Below, one piece after another: positions 21,016-32,395 of a stretch of 64,000 nt of DNA; position 1 is the first letter of the stretch; every line of letters starts with the position of its first letter. The DNA is from Bolinopsis microptera (Eukaryota > Ctenophora > Tentaculata > Lobata > Bolinopsidae). The notes below the pieces were generated by a model. It saw only the letters and a program-made list of their open reading frames with translations, was not told where the DNA came from and ran no database searches. A program made the translations under genes and the position numbers. The stretch spans positions 11,158,944 to 11,222,943 of the forward strand of contig NC_087083.1 of NCBI RefSeq assembly GCF_026151205.1, given 5' to 3'.

Positions 21016-22632
21016 ACTATACTCGCTCACCACTGCTGACTGCCACTGAATTAGATTTACTATAATCGCTCACCACTGCCACTGAATTAGAGTTACTATA
21101 GACGTCGCTCACCACTGCCACTAAATTAGAGTTACTATGGTCGCTCACCACTGCCACTGAATTAGAGTTACTATAGTCGCTCACCACTGCCACTGAATTA
21201 GAGTTACTATAGTCGCTCACCACTGCCACTGAATTAGAGTTACTATTGTCGCTCACCACTGCCACTGAATTAGAGTTACTACAGTCGCTCACCACTGCCA
21301 CTGAATTAGAGTTACTATAGTCGCTCACCACTGCCACTGAATTAGAGTTACTATAGTTGCTCACCACTGCCACTGAATTAGAGTTACTATAGTCGCTCAC
21401 CACTGCCACTGAATTAGAGTTACTATAGTTGCTCACCACTGCCAAGTGCCACTGAATTAGAGTTGCTATAGTCGCTCACCACTGCCACTGAATTAGAGTT
21501 ACTATAGTCGCTCACCACTGCCACTAAATTAAAGTTACTATGGTCGCTCACCACTGCCACTGAATTAGAGTTACTATAGTCGCTCACCACTGCCACTGAA
21601 TTAGAGTTATTATAGTCGCTCACCACTGCCACTGAATTAGAGTTACTATAGTCGCTCACCACTGCCACTGAATTAGAGTTACTATAGTCGCTCACCACTG
21701 CCACTGAATTATAGTTACTATAGTCGCCCACCACTGCCACTGAATTAGAGTTACTATAGTCGCTCAACACTCCCACTAAATTAAGGTTATTGTAGTCGCT
21801 CACCACTGCCACTGAATTAGAGTTACTATAGTCGCTCACCACTGCCACTGAATTAGAGTTACTATAGTCGCTCACCACTGCCACTGAATTAGAGTTACTA
21901 TAGTCGCCCACCACTGCCACTGAATTAGAGTTACTATAGTCGCTCAACGCTGCCACTGAATTAGAGTTACTATAGTCGCTCACCACTGCCACTGAATTAG
22001 AGTTATTGTAGTCGCTCACCACTGCCACTGAATTAGAGTTACTATAGTCGCTCAACACTGCCACTAAATTAAGGTTATTGTAGTCGCTCACCACTGCCAC
22101 TGAATTAGAGTTACTATAGTCGCTCACCACTGCCACTGAATAAGAGTTACTATAATAGTCGCTCACCACTGCCACTGAATTAGAGTTACTATAGTCGCTC
22201 ACCACTGCCACTGAATTAGAGTTGCTATAGTCGCTCACCACTGCCACTGAATTAGAGTTACTATAGTCGCTCACCACTGCCACTGAATAAGAGTTACTTT
22301 AGTCGCTCACCACTGCCACTAAATTAGAGTTACTATAGTCGCTCACCACTGCCACTGAATTAGAGTTACTATAGTCGCTCACCACTGCCACTGAATTAGA
22401 GTTATTATAGTCGCTCACCACTGCCACTGAATTAGAGTTACTATAGACGTCGCTCACCACTGCCACTAAATTAGAGTTACTATGGTCGCTCACCACTGCC
22501 ACTGAATTAGAGTTACTATAGTCGCTCACCACTGCCACTGAATTAGAGTTACTATAGTCGCTCACCACTGCCACTGAATTAGAGTTACTATTGTCGCTCA
22601 CCACTGCCACTGAATTAAGGTTATTGTAGTTC
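21016..22632. repeat. 36-bp minisatellite
   Basis: About 45 copies of a unit built from CTCACCACTGCCACTGAATT and AGAGTTACTATAGTCG. The length is divisible by three and the minus frame lacks stops, so it yields 119-286-codon frames of repeating S-N-S-V-A-V-V-S-D-Y-S-N. I treat these as non-genic because there is no start context, splice site or unique flanking coding sequence. Variant units (CTATAGACGTCG, AAATTAAGGTTATTG) recur in order, showing block amplification. Confidence 0.95.
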
Positions 22633-24044
22633 GGTGCAGATATGAGATTATAGATCATTTCTAATTTCTACCAGTAAAGAGCTGAAAGAAGGACTTGTAA
22701 TGTAGGAGCTGTATCTCTCTGTTATTATTTAACTGTCACATTTCAATAGATGTGGATACTGGCGGGGAGGTGATAATTGTTTGTTTACATTAATAGTGAG
22801 CACATGTTAAGCAGGCTGAGGAGGTGATCATTGTTTGTTTACATTTTAGGTCGAGCACATGTTAAGCAGGCTGATGAGGTGATACATATTTTGTATTATA
22901 GAAGGCTTGTAACACTTGTAACGCCTTCTTGTTACCCCCCTTTGAGGGCCCCGAATTAATTTCTGAACGAAAGCTCAAAAATAACCGAGAAATCGACCTT
23001 CTTATTAACTCATTTTGATGACCGTTTCTAACCTAAAATTGCACGAAAAATCGATTTAGCTAGGTTTCAAAACCTATAAACACTTCCTTATCCCTCAAAA
23101 TTGATGTTTTATAGTTTAGAATGCGAGCAACAAGCAACATATATTTTGATCCTTCGGTTCTACTGCAGCTCTTGACCTAGGGCTGAAACCGAAAGATCGA
23201 GGCAATCCTCACCTTAACTGATCGAACTTGAGCGAAGAGCAGAGTACAACAAAACACAGCAGGTAAGTCATTTTGGTGACTGTTCCTCACCTGTACAACG
23301 TTGCACGAGAAATCGATTTAAGTTGGTTTTACAACCCAATAACGCTTCCCTATTCCTAAAATTTTTGTGTTACTCAAACAAAGAACATGATGATTCTGCA
23401 AAGAACAAGGAGATCATCTCGTTAACAACTTGAACAGGTTCTATCACAATTTTCAGAGCAGAGCACGATAGCAAAGTCAAAAGAAACAAAATAAAGGTAG
23501 GTAACCAACACAATGATATAACAATCACAATAACAACTGAATTAAATTTATTCGGACGACGGGCAGCCCTGATGTGCTCCGTGATCCTGACCAATTGTAA
23601 AAGAGGTGCTATGTCACGTGACGCAGATCCGTCCAATCACAAACAGGAAGAGTGAGCAGAGGGACATTATATCGTATGTTTACCTTTCTTATCTGTTCAC
23701 TCGAAATATGAGATTTTTCTGAACGGGCCCCTAACACTAACAGTTAAAACCAACTTAAATCGTATTTATATTTTTGTATGCTGATTGTGAATCACCCAAC
23801 TGATGCTCCTCTGGCGAGATAACATGCTATGACCTATGATTTCTAATTTCTCGTTAAGGTTTCAGCATATGCTTAAGTTAGAAATCGGGTTTGTGTTAGG
23901 GTTAGGGTCATAATTGTGGGTGGTTAAGGTTTCAGAGCCATCTAGAGAACGTGTTGAAACGTCACGTATCAGTTGAGTGTAGAGTGATTAATCATCGTCC
24001 GGTTAGTTAAGAATAAGCGGAATAAAAAGCGAATTAAATTTCAG

Positions 24045-24295
24045 GAGTTACACTTACACTTAACATCCCAGCGGGGATGTGGGGCAAGACTCAGTTCACG
24101 CCGGAAGAAGTAGCAGCCAGCAGAAAAGTCAGCATCGCCCGCATCCACGTGGAACGCTCCATTGGCTATCTGAAGCGGTACAAGATTTTGGGAAACAAAG
24201 TTGTGGCGAAGATGTTGCCTTATCTCAGCGACATCGCATTCGTGTGTGCCCAACTTGTCAATTTGAACCCTTTTTTTAAGGGAGGTGGACAGTGA
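24045..24295 (+). pseudogene. Last exon of a DDE_Tnp_4-type transposase
   Basis: The plus strand has an acceptor AATTAAATTTCAG at 24044. The exon reads VTLTLNIPAGMWGKTQFTPE, then EEVAASRK, then ARIHVERSIGYLKRYKIL and FVCAQLVNLNPFF, and stops at 24293. The R-I-H-V-E-R-x-I-x-x-x-K block with a downstream V-C-A-x-L-x-N-x-x-P is the C-terminal part of the DDE_Tnp_4 nuclease fold used by Harbinger and ISL2EU-like transposons. The Glu of HVER is the expected third catalytic acid. The two Asp residues and the N-terminal domain are not present between the inverted repeats. This is an internally deleted, non-autonomous copy. Confidence 0.75.
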
Positions 24296-24433
24296 TTTTA
24301 AAAAAATGACCAGGTCTACTTAAATAACTACAAAATTATGTTAATGTTCTGTTCTGACTGGACAATAAGCACTACAGTCAGTTGGGGGAGAGACCAACAC
24401 ACTATCAAGATTGTTTGACTATCGTAAACAACC

Positions 24434-24460
24434 CCCACCCTCCCCCCCCCCCCCCCCCCC
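24434..24460. repeat. C-rich homopolymer tract
   Basis: A run of nearly uninterrupted C lies at the inner edge of the right terminal inverted repeat. Its length is likely to be unreliable in sequencing. Confidence 0.9.
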
Positions 24461-25382
24461 GTCTGCTGACTATTCCTGTTTGTGATTGGACGGATCTGCG
24501 TCACGTGACATAGCACCTCTTTTACAATTGGTCAGGATCACGGAGCACATCAGGGCTGCCCGTCGTCCGAATAAATTTAATTCAGTTGTTTATATTGTGA
24601 TTGTTATATCATTGTGTTGGTTACCTACCTTTATTTTGTTTCTTTTGACTTTGCTATCGTGCTCTGCTCTGAAAATTGTGATAGAACCTGTTCAAGTTGT
24701 TAACGAGATGATCTCCTTGTTCTTTCGTTGCAGAATCATCATGTTCTTTGTTTGAGTAACACAAAAATTTTAGGAATAGGGAAGCGTTATTGGGCTGTAA
24801 AACCAACTTAAATCGATTTCTCGTGCAACGTTGTACAGGTGAGGAACAGTCACCAAAATAACTTACCTGCTGTGTTTTGTTGTACTCTGCTCTTCGCTCA
24901 AGTTCGATCAGTTAAGGTGAGGATTGCCTCGATCTTTCGGTTTCAGCCCTAGGTCAAGAGCTGCAGTAGAACCGAAGGATCAAAATATATGTTGCTTGTT
25001 GCTCGCATTCTAAACTATAAAACATCAATTTTGAGGGATAAGGAAGTGTTTATAGGTTCTGAAACCTAGCTAAATCGATTTTTCGTGCAATTTTAGGTTA
25101 GAAACGGTCATCAAAATGAGTTAATAAGAAGGTCGATTTCTCGGTTATTTTTGAGCTTTCGTTCAGAAATTAATTCGGGGCCCTCAAAGGGGGGTAACAA
25201 GAAGGCGTTACAAGTGTTACAAGCCTTCTATAATACAAAATATGTATCACCTCATCAGCCTGCTTAACATGTGCTCGACCTAAAATGTAAACAAACAATG
25301 ATCACCTCCTCAGCCTGCTTAACATGTGCTCACTATTAATGTAAACAAACAATTATCACCTCCCCGCCAGTATCCACATCTA

Positions 25383-26399
25383 TTAGATGGTCGTGCCACT
25401 CTTCAATAAATTTGGTTGATTCCTGATGAACAATCCGTCGCAATCGCAAATATAAATTTCCCGATGTAAACATGCATCATGGTATTTTAGCAACAATCTT
25501 TTACTGTCGGCATGAGGAGTTAGCTAGAAACTAATAACTTTCAAGCGGTGTCTAGTAAATCTTACCAGACGCACTCCCATCAGTCAAGACGTTCGCCGAT
25601 AATACTAGACATAATATGATATATTGCGATGGGCGGAAATTCACAATTTGTTCAGGAAGAATGAGATATTGTCGGCGCATGCAATGTTCTTAACCTTCAT
25701 TAGTTTGTTCTTGTGTACCTTCTGTTTGATCTCTTGTCTAACTACTCATTGATAAGTTTCCGCCGTTAACCAATAAGAGAGGACACTGATTTTTCTCATT
25801 TAGCTTGAATAAGTGAAGCCTTATTACTGGTAACTCTCTTTAGAATTTTTACAAATTGTGACTACTTGTCATATTAGAGCTCAGGATGTTAGGCGTTTGT
25901 TTAACGTCCATTTTTATAATCGATACAATATTAAAATATTAAAGACCCAATGTTATTATGTTAATTTCAAAAAATCGAATGCCCCTTAGAAGAAGATGAA
26001 ATTAAAATCATTCCTCGTTAGATTCCCTACACAATATAATCACTAATTCTTTCCGGAAACGGAATAATGAACCTAATCCCGGTCGACCCTTGAAGAGTTG
26101 ATAGAAAGAACACAATGAACACTTGATGATCCACTGATATATTGCATACCGTCTAGGATACACTTAACAAAGTTTCTCTTCTATTTATTTCCTAAATGTA
26201 CGTGAAATATACGTGTAAAATACGTGTAAAATTCACATCACGGTCCTTATTTTTTACTCACCATTTTTTTGACATGAAAAGTTATACGTCACATTTTAAC
26301 AATGAACATAATATTAAGTTACACGTTTTGTGACACTATACATATATTGCACTTTTTACTGACAACTCATGCATGACCGGGGAGGAGGGGATAACTCAC
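25383..26399. other. Probable intron, AT-rich
   Basis: No supported element. It lies between the transposon insertion and the 21-nt microexon at 26400. Confidence 0.4.
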
Positions 26400-26420
26400 C
26401 ATGTCCAGTCGCTGCTGTTC
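26400..26420 (-). CDS. 21-nt microexon (EQQRLDM)
   Basis: Minus strand. The acceptor is ATATTAAATGCAG and the donor ATG|GTGAGTT. Exactly seven codons, phase 0-0, read EQQRLDM. Sequence and splice context parallel the neighbouring microexons (EKQRAEM, EKQREELW) and the start of the 118-nt exon (EKKGIQM). A 24-bp direct repeat containing ATTGAGATATTGCA lies upstream at about 26511-26558. Confidence 0.6.
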
Positions 26421-26867
26421 CTGCATTTAATATTATAATAAAGGTCTGGTGTTGAACATTCATTATTACCATTACATCATGGTTCCGATACATAACGTCA
26501 GTAATACTAACTAATTCAATATTGAGATATTGCACTAATTCAATATTGAGATATTGCATAGGATCATGAAACCCATTCTCTGCTAAGAATATCACCTTTT
26601 AGGGTGTGATATGTAATGGAGAGGCTGAGACGTGGTGTACATAGACGTTGGTGATAGTGGGAAGGTTATCCATTTCATAAATAAGTATTGAGTAAGTATA
26701 TACTATATAATAAATACTCTTTATGAGGTCTCCCTGACCCTAGTTTGATACTTTGAGAGAAGGTATTGCCTGGTCCCACCATTACCAACGTCTACACTGT
26801 GGAGCTAGTTGAAAGTAGTACACACAGGTCAATAGCAGGTACAACATAAAGAGGTGATCGTATTGTA

Positions 26868-27135
26868 ACTATACGAGATAGAACGTTAAAGTACGACTAC
26901 GATCACGAGATAGAAAGTTAAAGTACGACTACGATCACGAGATAGAACGTTAAAGTACGACTACGATCACGAGATAGAACGTTAAAGTACGACTACGATC
27001 ACGAGATAGCACGTTAAAGTACGACTACGATCACGAGATAGAACGTTAAAGTACGACTACGATCACGAGATAGAACGTTAAAGTACGACTACGATCACGA
27101 GATAGCACGTTAAAGTACGACTACGATCACGAGAT
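26868..27135. repeat. 32-bp minisatellite inside an intron
   Basis: About eight copies of GATCACGAGATAGAACGTTA plus AAGTACGACTAC, with single-base variants (AGAAAG, AGCACG). It starts about 30 bp from the donor of the 24-nt microexon at 27168. Confidence 0.95.
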
Positions 27136-27167
27136 TTACACCACCTCACAGATATCACGTGACTTAC

Positions 27168-27191
27168 CCACAGTTCCTCGCGTTGCTTCTC
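27168..27191 (-). CDS. 24-nt microexon (EKQREELW)
   Basis: Minus strand. The acceptor is TTTGACTTTAG and the donor TGG|GTAAGTC. Eight codons, phase 0-0, read EKQREELW. It joins EKQRAEM upstream and EQQRLDM downstream without a frame break. The donor is a strong GTAAGT-type site. Confidence 0.6.
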
Positions 27192-27518
27192 CTAAAGTCA
27201 AATCAGTAAGTTAAACGTTTTTGTATCACTAACATGTTGGTCAATTGATCGGTTAATCATCAATAACTTCTATATAATCGATAGATATTACAGTATCATC
27301 AGAGAGGACGTTATATGTAGCGATATGGCTCTATTACTTCTTTATCTTATTAATCAAAACTTGGAGTTGTTTACGAAAACCTGGGCTAATTCTCTAACTG
27401 GTTAAATAGCTTGTAGCGGTCACTTACGTAGCATGGAAAATACACAATGTTTTCTGACATGAAGCAAATGAGCACTATTACGCTTTTTGGGATAAATTAT
27501 ACACGGTTTTTGGCTTAC

Positions 27519-27539
27519 CATCTCCGCTCTTTGTTTCTC
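27519..27539 (-). CDS. 21-nt microexon (EKQRAEM)
   Basis: Minus strand. The acceptor is CACGACTTTAG and the donor ATG|GTAAGCC. Seven codons, phase 0-0, read EKQRAEM. The acceptor string ACTTTAG|GAGAA is nearly the same as at the 27168 exon, suggesting that the exons arose by duplication together with their intron edges. Confidence 0.6.
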
Positions 27540-27652
27540 CTAAAGTCGTGTAAAAGATATAAGACATGGAGTGTAGATACATGCTTCACATGATGATAAT
27601 GGTAATGCAGCTATCAACATGGTAATAAATAAGAAGTCAAGGAATTACTTAC

Positions 27653-27701
27653 CATTTCTTTTTGCTGCTTCTTTAGCGCTTTCTTCTTCCTCTTCTCCTC
27701 T
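27653..27701 (-). CDS. 49-nt exon, phase 2-0, Lys/Glu-rich
   Basis: Minus strand. The acceptor is TTTGATTATTGCAG and the donor ATG|GTAAGTA. One base completes a codon split with the 113-nt exon at 28051. It then reads EEKRKKKALKKQQKEM and ends in phase 0, feeding the 21-nt microexon EKQRAEM. The composition predicts a single charged helix or coiled coil. The phase match on both sides supports it strongly for so short a segment. Confidence 0.6.
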
Positions 27702-28050
27702 CTGCAATAATCAAAGTCAAGTTATTTAGTTAAAACTTTCCTCAATGTTTAAAATCTGATGGGAATATTTTGGCTCCTTTTTAAACCCTTCCCGACTTTT
27801 TGACTCGCCTCCACCCCGATAGTAATCAATTCGTTCGTCAAGGATCTAATTTCAATATTTCAATGAACCCTTAACATGCATAATCTGCATAATGTTTAAA
27901 AAGAGGTTAATATTAACAATGGACTGAAATCGTAGGTGATGATATTATGGGCTCAACCAAAAGAAAGAAAGCCAACATTATAAAATCCTCATAAATTAAT
28001 GATTATGATAATTATGATAATTTGCCCTTAATTCCTCCTGATTAACTTAC

Positions 28051-28163
28051 TCCTCATTTTCAACTGAGTTGAGTCTACTGGGTTGATTTCTACTATTTTT
28101 CCTGATAGCAGTCCGATGATAGGAAAGTCGAGCAGAACGGGCCGCTCTGGCAGCATGCATCTT
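28051..28163 (-). CDS. 113-nt exon with M-H-A-A-R-A-A-R motif
   Basis: Minus strand. The acceptor has a clean pyrimidine tract (TGCTCTCTCTCTGAAG) and the donor is GAGGA|GTAAGT. It reads KMHAARAARSARLSYHRT, then AIRKNSRNQPSRLNSVENEE, ending in phase 2 to join the 49-nt exon. A second frame is also open but meets a stop in the next exon. The start AAGATGCA(T/C)GC(T/C)GCCAGAG is shared with the segment at 33.0 kb, with synonymous differences. An alternative is that the ATG is a start codon of an alternative first exon. Confidence 0.6.
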
Positions 28164-29396
28164 CTTCAGAGAGAGAGCAATTAAAAAGTATGCTATAGCC
28201 AGATCCCTGCCTCCAAAAAATAAATTTGAAAGCTTTATGAGCCTATCAGAATAGCAAAATATGGGTTAACCAATTTCTATCAATAATTGGAAAACCACTC
28301 AACCGAATATGATTCAGTAAAGTACTGTAATGTTTTTTAAGTCCTTAAATACATAGTATTTATAGTTGAGATGATAATCACATTTTCCACTATAAAAATC
28401 AAAACAAGGAACATTAATTTGGGTATTAGACACTCTGTACACAAGTACTGTGGCACGCACCATGAAAATAGGGCTCAAGTCTACCTTACTATAATAGTCT
28501 ATTGATTGAACTCAAGCAATAAGAAGCTATATAATATAACAAGGGAATAAAACGTTAAGTTCCTGAACAACGACGCTAATACAAAATGATGACTATACGG
28601 TACAATGGCTATAACAATTATAAAATTAGCAACCACAATAATAAGAGGACGAGTTAGCAGATTGTTTGCGGAGTTAGCAGCCCAACAATTCTTCTCCCCA
28701 GCCAGATGCTTAATTACTGACTTATTGCTCTTTATTGCATCTCTTCCTTACCTTAAATGGAGTCAATAATTTGAGTGATTGCGCAAATTACATTCGTTAA
28801 CCAATTACATACACAAGTGAGGACAGGAAAACAATAAGCTATATCTGTATATGTGTCTTTGTGTGTCCGGTCAAGCTGGAAATGTTGGAGAACATTAGCA
28901 AGGATAGGAACTTGGGGAATGGGCTAAGTGTTGGAGAACATAAGCAAGGATAGGAACTTGAGGAATGGGCTAAGTATGTAATTTAGTTGTTGAGAGTGAG
29001 ATAAGTTATGTAAAATGCTAAAGTGACGCTGACAGAGTCATTGAAGAAGAGCATTGATGGCCGCTGCTAGAATGCTTAAGATGGCACTGAATATAAACTG
29101 GAAGCAGGACAAAACCAACAAAGAAGTCTATGGCAACCTGCCAAGAGCAACCATGAATAATTGCTTGCTACTTTGAGACACAATTCATGGAGTACTAGCC
29201 TACGAGCTGACACGGGTCAAAACGACACTGGAGAAATTGGAGGAAATGTGTTGGATAGAGTTCTGTGGAGACAACGCATCGAAAATCGGACGCTGAAGCC
29301 GCCCTAAGTCATGCTAAGTAGGTCAAGATCGAGGTAGGACCTGTCGTGATATCATGGATCGCTTAGGTTCCACCAGGATCTGGTAGTCCTCACACT
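28164..29396. other. Probable intron with no recognised element
   Basis: It contains a small tandem duplication (GTTGGAGAACAT.AGCAAGGATAGGAACTTG, about 28883-28963). I saw a donor-like TTTAAG|GTAAGG at 28750, but it has no acceptor upstream. Nothing coding is supported. Confidence 0.4.
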
Positions 29397-30972
29397 GGCC
29401 GTTGGGGCAGTGTGGTCGAGGTTGGGGTAATATGGTCGAGGTTGGGGTAATATGGTCGATTGGTCGAGGTTGGGGTAGTGTGGTCGAGGTTGGAGTAATG
29501 TGGTCGAGGTTGGGGTAATGTGGTCGAGGTTGGGGTAATGTGGTCGAGGTTGGGGTAGTGTGGTCGAGGTTGGGTAATGTGGTCGAGGTTGGGGTAATTT
29601 GGTCGAGGTTGGGGTAATATGGTCGAGGTTGGGGTAGTATAGTCGAGGTTGGGTTAGTGTGGTCAAGGTTGGGGTAGTGTGGTCGAGGTTGGGGTAGTCC
29701 GGTAGTGTGGTCGAGGTTGGAGTAATGTGGTCGTGATTGGGGTAATGTGGTCGAGGTTGGGGTAATGTGGGTCGAGGTTGGGGTAATGTGGTTGAGGTTG
29801 GCGTAATGTGGGTCGAGGTTAGGGTAAATGTGGTCGAGGTTGGATAGTGTGGTCGAGGTTGGGGTAATGTGGTCGAGGGTTGGGGTAATGTGGTCGAGGT
29901 TGGGGAAGTATGGTCGAGGTTGAGGTAGTGTGGTCGAGGTTGGGGTAGTGTGGTCGAGATTGGGGTAATGTGATCGAGTTGGGTATGGTGGTTGAGGTTG
30001 GGGTTAGTGTGTTGAGGTTGGGTAGTGTGGTCGAGTTGGTAATGTGCGAGGTTGGGGTAATGTGGTCCGGTAGTGTGGTCGAGGTTGGAGTAATGTGGTC
30101 GTGATTGGGGTAATGTGGTCGAGGTTGGGGTAATGTGGTCGTGATTGGGGTAATGTGGTCGAGGTTGGGGTAATGTGCTTGAGGTTGGGCTAATGTGGTC
30201 GAGGTTAGGGTAATGTGGTCGAGGTTGGGATAGTGTGGTCGAGGTTGGGGTAATGTGGTCGAGGTTGGGGTAATGTGGTCGGGGTTGGGGCAGTATGGTC
30301 GAGGTTGAGGTAGTGTGGTCGAGGTTGGGGTAATGTGGTCGAGGTTGGGGTAATGTGGTAGAGGTTGGGGTAGTGTGGTTGAGGTTGGGGTAGTGTGGTT
30401 GAGGTTGGGGTAGTGTGGTCGAGGTTGGGTAATGTGGTCGAGGTTGGGGTAATGTGGTCGAGGTTGGGGTAATGTGGTCGAGGTTGGGGTAGTGTGGTCG
30501 AGATTGGGGTAATGTGATCGAGGTTGGGGTAGTGTGGTTGAGGTTGGGTAGTGTGGGTGAGGTTGGGGTAGTGTGGTCGAGGTTGGGTAATGTGGTCGAG
30601 GTTGGGGTAATGTGTTCGAGGTTGGGGTAGTGTGGTCGAGATTGGGGTAATGTTGTCGAGGTTGGGGGAGTGTGGTCGAGGTTGGGTAATGTGGTCGAAG
30701 TTGGGGTAATGTGGTCGAAGTTGGGGTAATGTGGTTGAGGTTGGGGTAGTGTGGTCGAGGTTGGGGTAGTATGGTTGAGGTTTGGATAATACTGCAATAT
30801 AGTCGAGGTTGGGGTAATGTGGTCGAGGTTGGGGTAGTGTGGTCGAGGTTGGGGCAGTGTGGTCGAGGTTGGGGTAATGTGGTCGTGATTGGGGTAGTGT
30901 GGTCGAGGTTGGGGTAGTATGGTTGAGGTTTGGATAATACTGCAATATAGTCGAGGTTGGGGTAGTATGGTT
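29397..30972. repeat. 20-bp G-rich minisatellite
   Basis: About 79 copies of TCGAGGTTGGGGTAATGTGG with frequent one-base deletions. The 20-bp period makes three units equal 20 codons. All three minus frames can be open, producing overlapping Pro/Thr/His/Tyr-rich frames of 246-481 codons that are not genes. The plus strand carries regularly spaced GG/GGGG runs. Confidence 0.95.
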
Positions 30973-31611
30973 GGTGATTCCTCAATTCCTCTGGCACAAA
31001 GAAAGCGGTGCTGTATATGTATATTTCCTATTTTAGCCTCAAAAAGAGGAGCACGTCTAGTTCAATATGTATGACATATAGGACAGCTTTCCTGAGGGGA
31101 GGGTTCTAGAGGTGACAACGAAAGAAAGACGTTCAATGTTTTGCTTAAACTAAACGAAATCCTCTTCTCCATAAAACATGTTACATACGATTCACTATAA
31201 AACAGATAACTGTAACTCAAATATTGCAAATCATTGGATGGGTTTTAATAAACTTGGACCAGGACAAGCATGACGCAGGATCTTTTAAAACGTGATAACG
31301 GTTTGTTAAACGAGTTTTAAAGACACAGATTCCTTCGACAATCTTCATTTTGCCTCCAACCACCCCTATGTGCATACAAAGAAGCATGCTCCCTACTCTT
31401 TAGCCAAGCGAATCGTAGGGGTCGTAACATCATAAAAGATGCAATCATCAAAGTCAAAAAGACGCCTTGAAGCGAATGATTGGCATAGTAAAGAAAAAGA
31501 CAAAGGGACAATATGAACACATCATCAACTTTAGTACTAATATTGACGGATGATACGGTCTAAGCTTCTTCGAAGGCAACGCGCGCCGGGTCAGTCCATT
31601 AACTTATTAAC
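30973..31611. other. Unique spacer between two arrays
   Basis: The plus strand is open from about 31321 to 31468 (RFLRQSSFCLQPP...) and a minus frame covers 31317-31520. Neither has splice sites or family resemblance, so I make no coding call. Confidence 0.4.
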
Positions 31612-32395
31612 AATGGCTAACCCCCCCTCCCCCCTAACAATGGCTAACCCCCATCCCCCCTAACAATGGCTAACCCCCCCTCCCCCCTAACAATGGCTAA
31701 CCCCCTCCCCCCAACAATGGCTAACCCCCTCTCCCCCTAACAATGGCTAACCCCCCTCCCCCCTAACAATGGCTAACCCCCTCCCCCCTAACAATGGCTA
31801 ACCCCCCCCCCTAACAATGGCTAACCCCCTCCCCCCTAACAATGGCTAACCCCCTCCCCCCCCCAACAATGGCTAACCCCCCCCCCCCCCCTAACAATGG
31901 CTATCCCCCCTAACAATGGCTAACCCCCTCCCCCCTAACAATGGTTAACCCCCCTCCCCCCTAACAATGGCTAACCCCCTCCCCCCAACAATGGCTAACC
32001 CCCTCTCCCCCTAACAATGGCTAACCCCCCTCCCCCTAACAATGGCTACCCCCTCCCCCTAACAATGGCTACCCCCTCCCCCCTAACAATGGCTAACCCC
32101 CCTCCCCCCTAACAATGGCTAACCCCCCTCCCCCCCATAACAATGGCTAACCCCCTCCCCCTAACAATGGCTAACCCCCCTCCCCCTAACAATGGCTAAC
32201 CCCCCTCCCCCTAACAATGGCTAACCCCCCCCCCCCTAATAATGACTAACCCCCCCCCCCCCTAACAATGGCTAACCCCCTCCCCCCTAACAATGGCTAA
32301 CCCCCTCCCCCATAACAATGGCTAACCCCCTCCCCCCTAACAATGGCTAACCCTCCCCTAACAATGGCTAACCCCCCACCCCCCCCCCCCCCCCT
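31612..32395. repeat. C-rich AACAATGGCTAACCCCC array
   Basis: About 28 copies of AACAATGGCTAA followed by two C-runs (CCCCCC-T-CCCCCCT) of variable length. The invariant 12-base core and variable C-runs suggest slippage on top of unit amplification. The minus strand has dense runs of five or more G, so G-quadruplexes (and i-motifs opposite) are expected. Confidence 0.95.

Larger units (their letters stand above)
22747..25382. mobile_element. DNA transposon with ~0.9-kb terminal inverted repeats
   Basis: The element spans 22749-25380, with TA at both edges (22747-22748 and 25381-25382). Its ends, starting GATGTGGATACTGGCGGGG, are inverted repeats of about 910 bp (22749-23660 and 24462-25380) that differ by only a few small changes, so the insertion is young. 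Each arm holds two direct copies of a TGTTTGTTTACATT..GAGCACATGTTAAGCAGGCT block near the tip. Deeper, each has two diverged copies of a CGA(A/G)AAATCGATTTA block, probable transposase-binding repeats. The unique centre (about 0.8 kb) keeps one transposase exon. Confidence 0.88.

Noticed and set aside
21017..22658. Minus frames of SNSVAVVSDYSN repeats, resembling a secreted repeat protein
   Set aside because: The 36-bp unit is stop-free by periodicity, and no signal peptide or flanking unique exon is present.
23885..23910. TTAGGGTTAGGG, a telomere-like doublet
   Set aside because: Only two units within ordinary sequence; no telomeric array.
23370..24755. 88-90-codon hydrophobic ORF present twice in opposite orientation (MDGSASRDIAPLLQL...)
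   Set aside because: It lies within both terminal inverted repeats of the DNA transposon and differs by small indels between arms. It is best seen as TIR sequence, not a gene.
28750..28800. Donor-like TTTAAG|GTAAGG on the minus strand
   Set aside because: No AG acceptor lies upstream within a plausible exon length, and the sequence is AT-driven.
31319..31520. Opposing open frames on both strands at 31.3-31.5 kb
   Set aside because: No splice sites, domain or repeat relationship; length is within chance for this region.
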